A DNA stretch of 64,000 nucleotides. It comes from Cognatiluteimonas weifangensis (GTDB lineage Bacteria > Pseudomonadota > Gammaproteobacteria > Xanthomonadales > Xanthomonadaceae). Of this stretch, positions 19,843 to 41,488 are shown one piece after another (the first letter of the stretch is position 1; each line of letters opens with the position of its first letter). A model generated the notes under the pieces. The model was not told the origin of the DNA, did not search any database, and was given only the letters and a program-made list of their open reading frames with translations. The translations under genes and the position numbers were made by a program. The stretch spans positions 1-64,000 of the forward strand of contig NZ_QVPD01000013.1 in the NCBI RefSeq assembly GCF_003416885.1, given 5' to 3'.

Positions 19843-20370
19843 TTATGCCTTCTTGGCTTCCTTGCGGATGATGTTCTCGCCGGCGTACTTGACGCCCTTG
19901 CCCTTGTACGGCTCCGGCGGTCGGAAGCCGCGGATCTTGGCCGCGACTTCGCCGACGCGTTGCTTGTCGGCCCCGCTGACCACGATCTCGGTCTGGGTCG
20001 GGGTGGTGATGGTGATGCCCTCGGGCGCCGGGAACAGCACCGGGTGCGAGAAGCCCAGCGACAGGTTCAGGTCCTTGCCCTGCATCGCGGCGCGGTAGCC
20101 GACGCCGACCAGCTCGAGCTTGCGCTCGAAACCGGCGGAAACGCCCTGCACCATGTTGGCCAGAATCGCGCGCAGGGTGCCCGCCATCGGCACCCACATC
20201 GGGTCGGCGGCGGAGAGCACGGCGTGGCCGTCCTCGACCTTGACCTCGACGCCCTCTGGCTTGGCGATCGACAGCGTGCCCTTCGGGCCCTTGACGCCGA
20301 TCCTGTCGGCCTGGATGTTCAGCTCGACGCCCTTGGCGAGGGCGATCGGCTTCTTGGCTACACGAGACAT
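19843..20370 (-). CDS. rplF: 50S ribosomal protein L6
   Basis: The 175-residue protein sits near the factor-binding site. It starts [11 protein letters not shown], has the two-repeat L6 fold, and ends with the signature [16 protein letters not shown] before KKEAKKA-like residues. ATG 20370 is used; the frame extends upstream without family similarity. It follows rpsH after 13 bases. Confidence 0.97.
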   Translation of the reverse strand: MSRVAKKPIALAKGVELNIQADRIGVKGPKGTLSIAKPEGVEVKVEDGHAVLSAADPMWVPMAGTLRAILANMVQGVSAGFERKLELVGVGYRAAMQGKDLNLSLGFSHPVLFPAPEGITITTPTQTEIVVSGADKQRVGEVAAKIRGFRPPEPYKGKGVKYAGENIIRKEAKKA

Positions 20371-20383
20371 GTTCGCTGCTCCC

Positions 20384-20779
20384 TTAGGCCACGAAGCACA
20401 GGACTTCGCCGCCGACGCCCTGCTGGCGCGCCTGCGCATCGGTCATGATGCCCTTGGAGGTGGAGATGATGGCGACGCCGAGGCCGCCCAGCACCTTGGG
20501 CAGCGCGTCCTTGCCGCGGTACTGGCGCAGGCCCGAACGCGAGACGCGATGCAGGCGCTCGATCACCGGCTTGCCCTCGTAGTACTTCAGCACGATCTCG
20601 AGCTCGGCCTTGGCACCGTCCTCGGTCACGTGCGCGCCGGCGATGTAGCCTTCGTCCTGGAGGACCTTGGCGATCGCGACCTTGGTCTTGGACGACGGCA
20701 TCTTCACCGTCGGCTTGCCGACCGCCGCCGCATTCCTGATGCGGACCAGCATGTCGGCGATGGGATCAGTCATGCTCAT
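20384..20779 (-). CDS. rpsH: 30S ribosomal protein S8
   Basis: The 131-residue primary 16S-binding protein opens [18 protein letters not shown]. It contains the C-terminal RNA-binding segment [19 protein letters not shown]. In E. coli S8 represses the spc operon by binding near rplE; no matching site was examined in detail here. It lies 89 bases after rpsN. Confidence 0.97.
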   Translation of the reverse strand: MSMTDPIADMLVRIRNAAAVGKPTVKMPSSKTKVAIAKVLQDEGYIAGAHVTEDGAKAELEIVLKYYEGKPVIERLHRVSRSGLRQYRGKDALPKVLGGLGVAIISTSKGIMTDAQARQQGVGGEVLCFVA

Positions 20780-20868
20780 TGAATGTCACCTTTGAGTGCA
20801 CCGATATCCGCGGAATTGCGAATTCGTGGAACCGCGACGGCAATTGCCGTCGCGGGCGGAGCCTTTGC

Positions 20869-21174
20869 TTACCAGCTGGCCTTGCGCAGGCCCGGGACGT
20901 CGCCGCGCATGGTCGCTTCGCGCAGCTTGTTGCGGCCGAGGCCGAACTTGCTGTACACGCCGCGCGGACGGCCGGTCAGGGCGCAACGGGTGGTCTGGCG
21001 GCTGGCGGAGGAATCGCGCGGCAGCTTCTGCAGCTTGACCGCGGCGTCCATCTTCTCCTCGTAGCTCGCCGTCCGGCTGCTGATGACCTGCTTGAGCGAC
21101 TCGCGCCGGGCAGCGTACTTCTTCGCCAGCTTCGCGCGCTTCGTCTCGCGGTTGACCATGGAGGTCTTTGCCAT
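20869..21174 (-). CDS. rpsN: 30S ribosomal protein S14, zinc-independent form
   Basis: The 101-residue long-form S14 has [23 protein letters not shown] near its end. Only one Cys remains where zinc-type S14 has CxxC pairs, so this is the C-minus form that does not need zinc. It lies 16 bases after rplE in the spc operon. Confidence 0.97.
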   Translation of the reverse strand: MAKTSMVNRETKRAKLAKKYAARRESLKQVISSRTASYEEKMDAAVKLQKLPRDSSASRQTTRCALTGRPRGVYSKFGLGRNKLREATMRGDVPGLRKASW

Positions 21175-21190
21175 TTGTCTGTCCTGTCGA

Positions 21191-21733
21191 TCAGTTGCGG
21201 AACGGGAACCGGAAGGCCTCGAGCAGGGCCTTGGCTTCCTCGTTGGTACGGGCGGTGGTGGTGATGGCGATATCCATGCCGCGGAGCGCGTCGACCTGGT
21301 CGAAGTCGATCTCCGGGAAGATGATCTGCTCCTTCACGCCCATGTTGTAGTTGCCGCGGCCGTCGAACGCGCGGCCCGACACGCCGCGGAAGTCGCGCAC
21401 GCGCGGCAGCGAGACGTTGATCAGGCGATCCAGGAACTCGTACATCTTCGCGCGGCGCAGCGTCACCTTGCAGCCGATCGGCCAGCCGTCGCGGATCTTG
21501 AACGAGGCCACCGAGACGCGCGACTTGGTGACCACCGGCTTCTGGCCGGCGATCTTGGCCATGTCGGCGGTCGCGTTTTCGAGGATCTTCTTGTTGGTCG
21601 CGGCCTCGCCCACGCCCATGTTGAGCGTGATCTTGGACAGGCGCGGGACCTGCATCGGGTTGGTGTAGCCGAACTTCTGCATCAGCTTCGGCACCACTTC
21701 CTGCTTGTAGAACTCTTCCAATCGGCTGGTCAT
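21191..21733 (-). CDS. rplE: 50S ribosomal protein L5
   Basis: The 180-residue protein binds 5S rRNA and contacts the P-site tRNA T-loop. Signatures include [18 protein letters not shown] and [21 protein letters not shown], with the C-terminal [20 protein letters not shown]. It lies 11 bases after rplX. Confidence 0.97.
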   Translation of the reverse strand: MTSRLEEFYKQEVVPKLMQKFGYTNPMQVPRLSKITLNMGVGEAATNKKILENATADMAKIAGQKPVVTKSRVSVASFKIRDGWPIGCKVTLRRAKMYEFLDRLINVSLPRVRDFRGVSGRAFDGRGNYNMGVKEQIIFPEIDFDQVDALRGMDIAITTTARTNEEAKALLEAFRFPFRN

Positions 21734-21744
21734 TGCTGCATTCC

Positions 21745-22059
21745 TCAGGCGTCGATCGCCTCACCGCTGGAGCGGAACACACGCAGTTTGCGTCCATCCT
21801 CCAGCACCTTGGTACCGATGCGCTCGCCCTTGCCCGAGGCAGGATTGAACAGCATCACGTTCGAAACATGGATCGGCGCCTCGCGCTCGATCACCCCGCC
21901 AGGCTGGTTGGCCTGGGGGTTGGGCTTGGTATGGCGCTTGACGATGTTGACGTTGGACACGACGACCTTGTCGCCGGCCACGCGCACGACGTCGCCGCGC
22001 TTGCCCTTGTCCTTGCCTGCGGTGACGACCACGTGGTCGCCCTTCTTGATGCGATTCAT
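21745..22059 (-). CDS. rplX: 50S ribosomal protein L24
   Basis: This 104-residue assembly initiator has a KOW motif at its N-terminus ([20 protein letters not shown]). [14 protein letters not shown] and the downstream [12 protein letters not shown] match the family. It lies 14 bases after rplN. Confidence 0.97.
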   Translation of the reverse strand: MNRIKKGDHVVVTAGKDKGKRGDVVRVAGDKVVVSNVNIVKRHTKPNPQANQPGGVIEREAPIHVSNVMLFNPASGKGERIGTKVLEDGRKLRVFRSSGEAIDA

Positions 22060-22073
22060 CTGCGTTCCTCCGC

Positions 22074-22442
22074 TCAGAGCACTTCAGGTGCGAGCGAGAC
22101 GATCTTCATGAACTTCTCGGAGCGCAGCTCGCGGGTCACGGGCCCGAAGATGCGCGTGCCGATCGGCTCGTGCTTGTTGTTGAGCAGCACCGCGGCGTTG
22201 CCGTCGAAGCGGATCAGCGAACCGTCGGCGCGGCGCACGCCCTTGCGGGTGCGCACCACCACGGCGTCGTAGACCTCGCCCTTCTTGACCTTGCCGCGCG
22301 GGATCGCATCCTTGATCGACACCTTGATGATGTCGCCGATGCCGGCGTAACGGCGCTTGGAGCCGCCGAGCACCTTGATGCACATGACTTCCTTGGCGCC
22401 CGAATTGTCGGCCACGTCGAGGTGGCTCTGCATCTGGATCAT
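22074..22442 (-). CDS. rplN: 50S ribosomal protein L14
   Basis: The 122-residue protein forms part of the subunit interface. It starts [19 protein letters not shown] and has [17 protein letters not shown] and [13 protein letters not shown]. It is first gene of the spc operon in the usual order, 13 bases after rpsQ, so spc and S10 genes appear to be transcribed continuously. Confidence 0.97.
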   Translation of the reverse strand: MIQMQSHLDVADNSGAKEVMCIKVLGGSKRRYAGIGDIIKVSIKDAIPRGKVKKGEVYDAVVVRTRKGVRRADGSLIRFDGNAAVLLNNKHEPIGTRIFGPVTRELRSEKFMKIVSLAPEVL

Positions 22443-22455
22443 TGCCGGGCCCTCC

Positions 22456-22731
22456 TTATTCAGCCGCGCGGACGAGGATCTCGACCACGCGCCAGTTCTT
22501 GGTCTTGGACATCGGCGCGCACTCGGCCACGCGCACCATGTCGCCGGTGTTGCAGGCGTTGTCGGCGTCGTGGGCGTGCAGCTTGGTCGAGCGGCGGACG
22601 TACTTGCCGTACAACGCGTGCTTGACCTGGCGCTCGACGAGCACCGTCACCGTCTTGTCCATCTTGTTGCTGACCACGCGGCCTTCGACCGTGTGCAGCT
22701 TCTTCCCGTTGTTTTCCGTCATGTCGGCCAT
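22456..22731 (-). CDS. rpsQ: 30S ribosomal protein S17
   Basis: The 91-residue OB-fold protein binds 16S rRNA early in assembly. It has [36 protein letters not shown] and [18 protein letters not shown]. It is last in the S10 operon, three bases after rpmC. Confidence 0.97.
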   Translation of the reverse strand: MADMTENNGKKLHTVEGRVVSNKMDKTVTVLVERQVKHALYGKYVRRSTKLHAHDADNACNTGDMVRVAECAPMSKTKNWRVVEILVRAAE

Positions 22732-22734
22732 TCC

Positions 22735-22920
22735 TTACTTCTGCTGGCCAAGCAGGGTGTTGACGCGCGCGATTTCGCGGCGCACCCGGCGGGCCTCGTG
22801 GGTCTTGGCGAGCTGGCCGGTGGCCTTCTGCATGCGCAGGGAGAACTGCTCCTTGTGCAGCTCGACCAGGTGGGCCTTGAGCTCGTCAGCCGACTTCTGA
22901 CGCATCTGCTTGAGTTCCAT
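22735..22920 (-). CDS. rpmC: 50S ribosomal protein L29
   Basis: The 61-residue two-helix protein lies near the tunnel exit where signal recognition particle and trigger factor dock. It opens [18 protein letters not shown] and contains the [16 protein letters not shown] second helix ([15 protein letters not shown]). Its ATG shares one base with the rplP stop (TGATG). The longer open frame upstream is the rplP coding region in another frame. Confidence 0.96.
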   Translation of the reverse strand: MELKQMRQKSADELKAHLVELHKEQFSLRMQKATGQLAKTHEARRVRREIARVNTLLGQQK

Positions 22921-23333
22921 CAGCGCACCGTCCGGGACACGAAAGTGGTGGTCACCGAAAGCTTGGCCGCGGCCAGGCGGAACGCCTCGCGCGCGGTGGC
23001 CTCGTCGACGCCCTCGATCTCGTAGATCATGCGGCCGGGCTGGATCTGCGCGACCCAGTACTCGACGTTGCCCTTGCCCGAGCCCATGCGGACCTCGATC
23101 GGCTTCTTGGTGATCGGCTTGTCGGGAAACACGCGGATCCACATCTTGCCGCCGCGCTTGACGTAGCGGCTGATGGAACGGCGCGCGGCCTCGATCTGGC
23201 GCGCGGTGAGCTGGCCGGTGGCGGTCGCCTTCAGCCCGTACTCGCCGAAGCTGACGGCGTTGCCGTTCCAGGACAGGCCGTCGTTGCGGCCCTTGTGCAT
23301 CTTGCGGAATTTGGTTCGCTTGGGTTGCAACAT
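22920..23333 (-). CDS. rplP: 50S ribosomal protein L16
   Basis: The 137-residue protein shapes the A-site and the peptidyl transferase entry. It begins [19 protein letters not shown] and has the [23 protein letters not shown] block. It sits three bases after rpsC, and its TGA overlaps the rpmC start by one base. Confidence 0.97.
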   Translation of the reverse strand: MLQPKRTKFRKMHKGRNDGLSWNGNAVSFGEYGLKATATGQLTARQIEAARRSISRYVKRGGKMWIRVFPDKPITKKPIEVRMGSGKGNVEYWVAQIQPGRMIYEIEGVDEATAREAFRLAAAKLSVTTTFVSRTVR

Positions 23334-23336
23334 GGC

Positions 23337-24071
23337 TTATTCCCTCGCCTCGCGGTCACGACGCGGCGCACGCGGACGGTCGCTGCGGTCAGGGCGATCG
23401 CCGCGCGGCGCATCGTCCTGCTTCTCCTGGCCCACCTGGGAGAAATCGAAGATCTCGCCCTTGTAGACCCACACCTTGATGCCGATGATGCCGTAGGTGG
23501 TACGGGCCTCGGCGAAACCGTAGTCGACGTCGGCGCGCAGCGTGTGCAGCGGCACGCGACCCTCGCGGTACCACTCCGAGCGCGCGATCTCGGCGCCGTT
23601 GAGGCGGCCGGCGACGTTGACCTTGATGCCCAGCGCGCCCAGGCGCATGGCGTTGCCGACCGCGCGCTTCATCGCGCGGCGGAACATGATGCGGCGCTCC
23701 AGCTGCTGCGCGATCGACTCGGCGACCAGTTGCGCGTCGAGCTCGGGCTTGCGCACCTCGGTGACGTTGATGTGCGCCGGAACGCCCATCAGGTCGCTGA
23801 CTTCCTTGCGCAGCTTCTCGATGTCCTCGCCGCGCTTGCCGATCACCACGCCCGGGCGGGCGGTGTGGATGGTGACGCGCGCGGTCTTGGCCGGGCGCTC
23901 GATCAGGATCTTGCTGATCCCGGCGGCGGCCAGCTTCTTGCGCAGCATCTCGCGGACCTTGAGGTCGGCGGCGAGGTAGCCGGCGTATTCCTTCTTGCCG
24001 GCGAACCACTTGGAGTTCCAGTCCTTGGAGATGCCAAGGCGGATACCGGTCGGATGAACTTTGTGACCCAT
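23337..24071 (-). CDS. rpsC: 30S ribosomal protein S3
   Basis: The 244-residue head protein forms part of the mRNA entry helicase. It opens [13 protein letters not shown]; the KH domain holds [16 protein letters not shown], and the C-domain [13 protein letters not shown] and [14 protein letters not shown]. It ends in an Asp/Arg-rich low-complexity tail of about 30 residues. It starts two bases after rplV ends. Confidence 0.97.
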   Translation of the reverse strand: MGHKVHPTGIRLGISKDWNSKWFAGKKEYAGYLAADLKVREMLRKKLAAAGISKILIERPAKTARVTIHTARPGVVIGKRGEDIEKLRKEVSDLMGVPAHINVTEVRKPELDAQLVAESIAQQLERRIMFRRAMKRAVGNAMRLGALGIKVNVAGRLNGAEIARSEWYREGRVPLHTLRADVDYGFAEARTTYGIIGIKVWVYKGEIFDFSQVGQEKQDDAPRGDRPDRSDRPRAPRRDREARE

Positions 24072-24073
24072 GA

Positions 24074-24409
24074 TTACTTGCCCTCGCCGACGACGACGGT
24101 GATGTGGCTGGTGCGCTTGAGGATGCGCGTGCCGCGGCCTTTCGCCCGCGCCATGAAGCGCTTCAGCGTCGGGCCCTCGTCGACCATGATGGTGGTGACC
24201 TTGAGCTCGTCGACATCGGCGCCCTGGTTGTTCTCCGCGTTGGCGATCGCCGACTCGACGACCTTGCGGATCATGTGGGCGGCTTTCTTGTCGGAGAACT
24301 TGAGCAGGTTGACGGCGCGCTCGGCCGACAGCCCGCGCACCTGGTCGGCGACCAGGCGGGCCTTCTGGGGAGAGATGCGCGCGGTGCGCAGGATTGCCTT
24401 CGCTTCCAT
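24074..24409 (-). CDS. rplV: 50S ribosomal protein L22
   Basis: The 111-residue protein lines the peptide exit tunnel. It opens [20 protein letters not shown]; the tunnel hairpin loop is at [15 protein letters not shown], where macrolide-resistance changes occur in other bacteria. AAGGAG lies six bases before ATG 24409, so this start is preferred over ATG 24415, which is directly adjacent to it. It lies 10 bases after rpsS. Confidence 0.97.
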   Translation of the reverse strand: MEAKAILRTARISPQKARLVADQVRGLSAERAVNLLKFSDKKAAHMIRKVVESAIANAENNQGADVDELKVTTIMVDEGPTLKRFMARAKGRGTRILKRTSHITVVVGEGK

Positions 24410-24419
24410 TGCCATCTCC

Positions 24420-24689
24420 TTACTTCCCGGCCTTCTTGTCGCCGCCATGGCCCTTGAACGTGCGGGTCATGGCGAACTCGCCGAGCTTGTGCCCGACCAT
24501 GTTCTCGTTGACCAGCACCGGGATGTGGTTCTTGCCGTTGTGGATGGCGATGGTGAAGCCGACCATTTCCGGCATCACCATCGAGCGGCGCGACCATGTC
24601 TTGATCGGCTTCTTGCTGCTGCCCGCGGTCTCCACCTTCTTCATCAGGTGGTGGTCGACGAACGGGCCCTTCTTCAGTGAACGTGCCAT
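24420..24689 (-). CDS. rpsS: 30S ribosomal protein S19
   Basis: The 89-residue head protein contacts S13 and A-site t[18 protein letters not shown] and the later [37 protein letters not shown] are diagnostic. It lies between rplB (six-base gap) and rplV in the S10 operon. Confidence 0.97.
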   Translation of the reverse strand: MARSLKKGPFVDHHLMKKVETAGSSKKPIKTWSRRSMVMPEMVGFTIAIHNGKNHIPVLVNENMVGHKLGEFAMTRTFKGHGGDKKAGK

Positions 24690-24695
24690 GGCCGA

Positions 24696-25523
24696 TTAGC
24701 TCCTGCGATCGCGCACGATGAACTGCTGGGTGCGCTTGTTCTTGCGGGTCTTGTAACCCTTGGTCGGGACGCCCCACGGGGTGACCGGATGCGGGTTGCC
24801 CTGGCCGGCCTTGGCCTCGCCGCCGCCGTGCGGGTGGTCGACCGGGTTCATGGCGGCGCCGCGCACGGTCGGCTTGATGCCGAGCCAGCGCCTGGCGCCG
24901 GCCTTGCCGAGCTTCTCCAGGTTGTGCTCGTCGTTGCCGACTTCGCCGATGGTGGCGCGGCACTCGGACGGCACCTTGCGCATCTCGCCCGAGCGCAGGC
25001 GCAGCATCGCGTAGACGCCCTCGCGGGCGACCAGCTGCACGCCGGCGCCGGCGGCACGCGCGATCTGCGCGCCCTTGCCGGGCTTCATCTCGATGCAGTG
25101 CACGGTGGAGCCGACCGGGATGTTGCGCAGCGGCAGGGTGTTGCCGACCTTGATCGGCGCGTCGGAACCCGCGATCACCTGCTCGCCGGCCTTCAGGCCC
25201 TTGGGCGCGATGATGTAGCGGCGCTCGCCGTCGACGTAGCACAGCAGCGCGATGTGCGCGGTGCGGTTGGGGTCGTACTCGATCCGCTCCACGCGCGCCG
25301 GGATGCCTTCCTTGTCGCGCTTGAAGTCGATGATCCGGTAGTGCTGCTTGTGGCCGCCGCCGATGTGGCGGGTGGTGATGCGGCCATGGTGGTTGCGGCC
25401 GCCGGTCCTGCCCTGCTTCTCCAGCAGCGGGGCATGCGGCTCGCCCTTGTGCAGGCCCGGCGTGACCACGCGCACCGCGCTGCGGCGGCCGGCGGAAGTG
25501 GGTTTGAAGGTCATCAATGCCAT
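24696..25523 (-). CDS. rplB: 50S ribosomal protein L2
   Basis: The 275-residue protein is close to the peptidyl transferase centre. It carries the KOW/SH3 core and the universal [20 protein letters not shown], which includes the conserved His near the active site. It ends [13 protein letters not shown]. It lies 10 bases after rplW. Confidence 0.98.
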   Translation of the reverse strand: MALMTFKPTSAGRRSAVRVVTPGLHKGEPHAPLLEKQGRTGGRNHHGRITTRHIGGGHKQHYRIIDFKRDKEGIPARVERIEYDPNRTAHIALLCYVDGERRYIIAPKGLKAGEQVIAGSDAPIKVGNTLPLRNIPVGSTVHCIEMKPGKGAQIARAAGAGVQLVAREGVYAMLRLRSGEMRKVPSECRATIGEVGNDEHNLEKLGKAGARRWLGIKPTVRGAAMNPVDHPHGGGEAKAGQGNPHPVTPWGVPTKGYKTRKNKRTQQFIVRDRRS

Positions 25524-25533
25524 GGATCGTTCC

Positions 25534-25863
25534 TCAGGCCTTGGCCATCACGTCGATCGACTGGCCTTCGGCCAGCTTCACGTACGCCTTGCGCCAGTCG
25601 CCGCGGCGGCCGGAGCGGTTCTTGAAGGCCTTGTTCTTGCCCTTCACGTTGACCACGTTGACCGCATCGACCTTGACGTCGAACAGCTTCTCGACCGCGA
25701 CCTTGATGTCGGCCTTGGTCGCGTCGGTGGCCACTTCGAAGACGTATTGGTTGGAGACTTCCTGCAGGCGCGCGGTCTTCTCGGACACGCGCGGCGCACG
25801 GATGATGCTGTAGAGCTTGCTGGCGGCGAGCTCGCGCGCCGCGCCGCTGGTAGCGCTGTTCAT
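25534..25863 (-). CDS. rplW: 50S ribosomal protein L23
   Basis: The 109-residue protein at the tunnel exit docks trigger factor and [21 protein letters not shown] and [25 protein letters not shown] are family blocks. I start at ATG 25863, whose A-T-G overlaps the rplD stop (ATGA) and which follows GAGGAG; a GTG three codons upstream is less likely. Confidence 0.95.
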   Translation of the reverse strand: MNSATSGAARELAASKLYSIIRAPRVSEKTARLQEVSNQYVFEVATDATKADIKVAVEKLFDVKVDAVNVVNVKGKNKAFKNRSGRRGDWRKAYVKLAEGQSIDVMAKA

Positions 25864-26462
25864 GCCAGCCACTCCTCGATCTTCTTGACTGCCTGGGACG
25901 TGATCACGACCGAATCGGCGCCGACCAGCGCGACCGGGTCCAGGCCCTGCACGTCGCGCACTTCCACGTAGGGAAGGTTGCGCGCCGACAGGTACAGGGA
26001 TTCGGAGGCTTCCTCGGTGACGATCAGCGGGCGCTGGCCGACGTTGAGATCCTTCAGCTTCGAGACCAGTCCGGACGTCTTCGGTGCGTCGACGTCGAAA
26101 TTCTCGACCACCGTGATCCGTCCCTGGCGATTGAGCTCGGACAGGATCGCGGAGATCGCGGCGCGGTACATCTTGCGGTTCACCTTCTGCGCGAAGCTGC
26201 GCGGCTTGGCCGCGAAGGTCACGCCGCCGCCGACGAAGATCGGCGCGGTCAGCGCGCCGTGGCGGGCGCCGCCGCCCTTCTGCTTCTTCGACTTCTTGGT
26301 GGTGCCGCTGACTTCCGAGCGCGTCTTCTGCGCCTTGGTGCCGGCGCGGCCCGCGTTGCGGTAGGCGACGACGACCTGGTGGACCAGGTCCTGGCTGAAC
26401 TCACGGCCGAAGACCGCGTCGGACACCGACAGCGTCTTGCCGTTGTTGATGGCGAGTTCCAT
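25860..26462 (-). CDS. rplD: 50S ribosomal protein L4
   Basis: The 200-residue protein lines the tunnel constriction opposite L22 and in E. coli represses the S10 operon through the leader RNA. The tunnel loop is at [20 protein letters not shown]. Start ATG 26462 has AAGGAG eight bases upstream; ATG 26468 is too close to it. It couples to rplW by an ATGA overlap. Confidence 0.96.
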   Translation of the reverse strand: MELAINNGKTLSVSDAVFGREFSQDLVHQVVVAYRNAGRAGTKAQKTRSEVSGTTKKSKKQKGGGARHGALTAPIFVGGGVTFAAKPRSFAQKVNRKMYRAAISAILSELNRQGRITVVENFDVDAPKTSGLVSKLKDLNVGQRPLIVTEEASESLYLSARNLPYVEVRDVQGLDPVALVGADSVVITSQAVKKIEEWLA

Positions 26463-26474
26463 CGTCATCTCTCC

Positions 26475-27128
26475 TTAAACCTTGCTCGACGGGCGCACGA
26501 TCACGTCGCCGCCGGGCGCGCCCGGCACTGCGCCGCGGATCGCGATCAGGCCGCGTTCGGCATCGACCTTGACCACCTGCAGGCGCTGCGTGCTCTGCCG
26601 CACCGCGCCCATGTGGCCGGCCATCTTCTTGCCCGGGAACACGCGCCCCGGGGTCTGGCGCTGGCCGATCGAGCCCGGCGCACGGTGCGACAGCGAGTTG
26701 CCGTGGGTGGCGTCGCCCATGCGGAAGTTCCAGCGCTTGATCGTGCCCTGGAAGCCCTTGCCCTTGGTCACGCCCTGGACGTCGACGATCTGGCCGGCCT
26801 CGAAGATGTCGGCGCGGATCTCGCCGCCCACCTGGAAGTCGCCGATCCGGTCGTCGGCCACGCGCAGTTCCCACAGGCCGCGGCCGGCCTCGACCTTGGC
26901 CTTGGCCAGGTGGCCGGCCTCGGGCTTGTTGACCAGTGCGGCGCGCCTGGCGCCGACGGCGACCTGGACGGCGCTGTAACCGTCGCTCTCGACGGTCTTG
27001 ATCTGGGTGATGCGGTTGGGGGTCGCCTCGATCAGGGTCACCGGCACGGACTTGCCGTCCTCGGTGAACAGGCGGCTCATGCCGGCCTTGCGGCCGACGA
27101 TGCCCAACGAATGCTTCTTCGCGGTCAT
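26475..27128 (-). CDS. rplC: 50S ribosomal protein L3
   Basis: The 217-residue early assembly protein reaches the peptidyl transferase centre. [18 protein letters not shown], the central [22 protein letters not shown] and [15 protein letters not shown] are diagnostic; the family's methylated Gln lies in this central region. It is second in the S10 operon, 10 bases after rpsJ. Confidence 0.97.
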   Translation of the reverse strand: MTAKKHSLGIVGRKAGMSRLFTEDGKSVPVTLIEATPNRITQIKTVESDGYSAVQVAVGARRAALVNKPEAGHLAKAKVEAGRGLWELRVADDRIGDFQVGGEIRADIFEAGQIVDVQGVTKGKGFQGTIKRWNFRMGDATHGNSLSHRAPGSIGQRQTPGRVFPGKKMAGHMGAVRQSTQRLQVVKVDAERGLIAIRGAVPGAPGGDVIVRPSSKV

Positions 27129-27138
27129 GGCGGGGCCC

Positions 27139-27450
<312 letters not shown>

Positions 27451-27576
27451 GAGGAATTCCTCGAAGTAAAGAGCGAAGGCCGACGGCTGGGTGCGCCGAA
27501 CCCGTGAACAACGGATGCTTGCGAATCAACGACTTGCCGGAGAAGCGAGAGCGTTCCCCGCCGGCCTTCCGGGCCG

Positions 27577-27608
27577 AAAAACGAGGCGGACCGGTTGCCC
27601 GGTCCGCC
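27577..27608 (-). terminator. intrinsic terminator/attenuator hairpin upstream of rpsJ
   Basis: On the minus strand GGCGGACCGG and CCGGTCCGCC form a perfect 10-base stem closed by a GCAA tetraloop, followed by TCGTTTTTC. This is a canonical intrinsic terminator about 130 bases before the rpsJ ATG. It lies 11 bases downstream of a possible TATGCA -10 (27619-27624) with TTGACG 14 bases further up. It could therefore end tuf1 transcripts, or act as an attenuator in a short S10 leader. The rest of the 541-base rpsJ-tuf1 gap holds only the hairpins listed separately. Confidence 0.7.
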
Positions 27609-27713
27609 AGGTGGAAACTGCATACGCGCGTGCGGCCCCGTCAACGATGCCCCGAACTATCTTTCGGGACGGACGGAGCGCTGCCGCGCGGCATTTCCCT
27701 GCCTGGCGAAAAC

Positions 27714-27732
27714 GAGGCGCCTCCTGCGCCTC
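27714..27732 (-). terminator. terminator-like hairpin downstream of tuf1
   Basis: GAGGCGC and GCGCCTC pair over a 5-base loop and are followed on the minus strand by GTTTTCG. The same arms in the same ACGAGGCGC...GCGCCTCATTTCG context occur after rpoC at 32686-32704, so this is a repeated terminator cassette in the genome. It lies about 260 bases past the tuf1 stop. Confidence 0.55.
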
Positions 27733-27959
27733 ATTTCGCTGATTGCGGCTCCCAGTTGGAAGCAAGGGCCGCGGAGCCGCACATTCTAGCCGGGGCAGGC
27801 AGAAATGCGCAAGCACATTTCTGCAGCCGCCGGCGATTTGCTGTCATGCCCTCGCGGGCCCGGCACCCGGGGACCTGCCTTCAGGCCGGCTCCCGGGTTC
27901 AGCTTGCCATCCGCCCGCCCTGTCCCACCGAAACGATCGGGGGGGCGGAAGCCCGGCAA

Positions 27960-27983
27960 GGCGTCCGCGCAGGCGCGGACGCC
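27960..27983 (-). terminator. hairpin immediately after tuf1
   Basis: A perfect 10-base stem, GGCGTCCGCG with CGCGGACGCC over CAGG, begins eight bases past the tuf1 stop. The identical hairpin and about 18 flanking bases follow tuf2 (45467-45490). There is no U-run, so it may protect or process the mRNA end rather than terminate transcription. Confidence 0.5.
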
Positions 27984-27991
27984 CCGTCGCA

Positions 27992-29182
<1,191 letters not shown>

Positions 29183-29285
29183 GGCTGTCTCTCTTTAGTG
29201 CAGTAATTCGGATTGGATTCGAAAAAAGTGGCTTCCGCAGTTCCGGGAGCCGATCGCCCGAGGCCCGGGCGTCGACGGCCCGGCC

Positions 29286-31376
<2,091 letters not shown>

Positions 31377-31531
31377 GGTGGTGATCTCTTTTCGAATGGG
31401 TCGTCCGCACGCGGTGCGGGCTCATGCGATCGAATCGCAGTGGCCGCCTCGCGGCGGCCTCTTCTTGCAGCCGGGGCTGCTCGCCCCGCGCCGGTTGCGT
31501 CGCCACGGCTCCGTCGCCGGAGCGGCGGCGC

Positions 31532-31999
31532 TTACCAGCGGTAGTGCGCGAAGGCCTTGTTGGCTTCCGCCATGCGGTGGGTTTCTTCGCGCTTCTTGAT
31601 CGCGCCGCCGCGGTTCTCGGCGGCGTCGAGCAGCTCGCCGGCGAGCTTGCGCGGCATGGTGTTCTCGCCGCGCTTGCGCGCCGAGTCGATCAGCCAGCGC
31701 ATCGCCAGCGCCATGCGCCGCGACTGCCGCACTTCGACCGGCACCTGGTAGGTGGCGCCGCCGACGCGACGCGACTTGACCTCGACCGACGGGGAGATGT
31801 TGCCGAGCGCCTTCTCGACCACTTCCAGAGGATTCGGATTCTTCTCTCCGATCACGTCCATGGCGCCGTAGACGATCTTCTCGGCCACGGACTTCTTGCC
31901 GCTGTACATGACCATGTTGATGAAGCGCGCGATCGTCTCGCTGCCGTGCTTGGGGTCTGGCAGGACCGAGCGTTGCGGAGTGTTGCCTTTACGCGACAT
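31532..31999 (-). CDS. rpsG: 30S ribosomal protein S7
   Basis: The 155-residue protein initiates assembly of the 30S head and contacts E-site t[24 protein letters not shown], the [13 protein letters not shown] helix and [20 protein letters not shown] are diagnostic. It ends [15 protein letters not shown]. It is 89 bases after rpsL, a spacer where E. coli S7 regulates its own operon. Confidence 0.97.
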   Translation of the reverse strand: MSRKGNTPQRSVLPDPKHGSETIARFINMVMYSGKKSVAEKIVYGAMDVIGEKNPNPLEVVEKALGNISPSVEVKSRRVGGATYQVPVEVRQSRRMALAMRWLIDSARKRGENTMPRKLAGELLDAAENRGGAIKKREETHRMAEANKAFAHYRW

Positions 32000-32088
32000 A
32001 GCTGATGCTCGCCTATCTCAAAATGCTTGTTTGGAAATGCGGCCACGAGTGGCCGCTCTCGCCGCTCCGGGCAGGCGCCCGGACGGAC

Positions 32089-32463
32089 TCAACCCTTCGG
32101 ACGCTTGGCGCCGTACTTGGAGCGGGCCTGCTTGCGCTTGGCCACGCCGGCGGCGTCGAGCGAACCGCGCACGGTGTGATAGCGCACGCCCGGCAGATCC
32201 TTGACGCGACCGCCGCGGATCAACACCACCGAGTGCTCCTGCAGGTTGTGGCCTTCGCCGCCGATGTAGGAGATGACCTCGTAACCGTTGGTCAGACGTA
32301 CCTTGGCCACCTTGCGCAGCGCCGAGTTCGGCTTCTTCGGGGTGGTCGTGTAGACACGGGTGCAGACACCGCGACGCTGCGGGCAGTTCGCCAGCGCCGG
32401 CGAATTGCTCTTGTAGGTCTCGGGGTTGCGCGGCTTGCGCACCAGCTGGTTGATCGTTGCCAT
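32089..32463 (-). CDS. rpsL: 30S ribosomal protein S12
   Basis: The 124-residue decoding-centre protein has [15 protein letters not shown] and [13 protein letters not shown], with Lys at both classic streptomycin-resistance positions (43 and 88 in E. coli numbering). The allele is therefore wild type. It is first in the str operon; a promoter with good consensus lies about 107 bases upstream. Confidence 0.97.
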   Translation of the reverse strand: MATINQLVRKPRNPETYKSNSPALANCPQRRGVCTRVYTTTPKKPNSALRKVAKVRLTNGYEVISYIGGEGHNLQEHSVVLIRGGRVKDLPGVRYHTVRGSLDAAGVAKRKQARSKYGAKRPKG

Positions 32464-32529
32464 GCGTTGTTCGGGGCTCGATGGGGAGCGGCGCGGCCGT
32501 TTTGTCGGGAACCGGCATCCGCTGGTGAA

Positions 32530-32558
32530 AACGAAGCAGGCCGCATAAGTCGGCCTGC
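32530..32558 (-). terminator. leader hairpin with U-run before rpsL (possible attenuator)
   Basis: GCAGGCCG and CGGCCTGC pair over ACTTATG, followed on the minus strand by TTCGTTTTC. The hairpin begins only about 12 bases after the -10 element, so it would be the very start of the rpsL mRNA. It looks like an early transcription attenuator, or a 5' stabilising hairpin. The layout mirrors that seen before rpsJ. Confidence 0.55.
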
Positions 32559-32569
32559 TCAGACGAAAA

Positions 32570-32599
32570 AGTATAGCCCGCGCCCGACGCTAGCGTCAA
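32570..32599 (-). promoter_or_regulatory. sigma70-type promoter of the str operon
   Basis: TTGACG (32599-32594) and TATACT (32575-32570) are separated by 18 bases on the minus strand. This matches consensus at five of six positions in each hexamer. Transcription would begin near 32563 and run into rpsL, rpsG, fusA and tuf1. The discriminator is T-rich (TTTTTCG), unlike GC-rich stringent promoters. Confidence 0.75.
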
Positions 32600-32685
32600 C
32601 GCGGCCTATCGCCGGAACCCCCGGGGGACGGCCGTGGCCATCCACCCGGATTCCCTGATTTCCCGCCCTGCCCTGGGCCGAAGAC

Positions 32686-32704
32686 GAGGCGCTCCCTGCG
32701 CCTC
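32686..32704 (-). terminator. terminator-like hairpin downstream of rpoC
   Basis: GAGGCGC and GCGCCTC pair over a 5-base loop with GTCTTCGG after it on the minus strand, 51 bases past the rpoC stop. It duplicates the hairpin at 27714-27732. It probably separates the rpoBC transcript from the str operon promoter. Confidence 0.55.
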
Positions 32705-32754
32705 ATTTCGTGGTCTGGTGGCGGCCCCGGAAGGCCGCCGACGCCGGCATTCTA

Positions 32755-36981
<4,227 letters not shown>

Positions 36982-37031
36982 TTGGATGTTCTCCGGTCGA
37001 GGGGCACTGGGTGTTCGCGGCTATGCGCGGA

Positions 37032-41246
<4,215 letters not shown>

Positions 41247-41427
41247 GGTGGGTTACCGCCTCGGATTGTCGGGAACCGCGCGTCCGCGGGGCCCGGGGGG
41301 ACAATCTTGTTCAGATCGGGGAATTGCCAGTGGGAAGTCGCTGGTATTGCCGGCACCAGCACGCCTTCTCCCGCTACTTCCAACTGTCAACTCGTGTCGG
41401 TTTTCGGGTCTTGCTACAACGGCCAAA

Positions 41428-41451
41428 GGCCGGGGGCTTGCGCCCCCAGCC
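41428..41451 (-). terminator. GNRA-capped hairpin between rplL and rpoB
   Basis: On the minus strand GGCTGGGGGC and GCCCCCGGCC form a nearly perfect 10-base stem closed by GCAA, 38 bases after the rplL stop. There is only a TTT afterwards. E. coli has a partial attenuator and an RNase III site in the same spacer, which sets the ratio of L7/L12 to polymerase; this is the likely counterpart. The rest of the 242-base spacer shows no gene. Confidence 0.45.
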
Positions 41452-41488
41452 TTGGTGTCGCCTCGTGCCGCAGGCGACGCGACAACGC

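Noticed and set aside
27960..27983. Rho-independent terminator for tuf1
   Set aside because: The stem is perfect but no U-run follows, and the identical hairpin after tuf2 lies inside an operon that continues into tRNA-Trp and secE; it is listed as a hairpin of uncertain role only.
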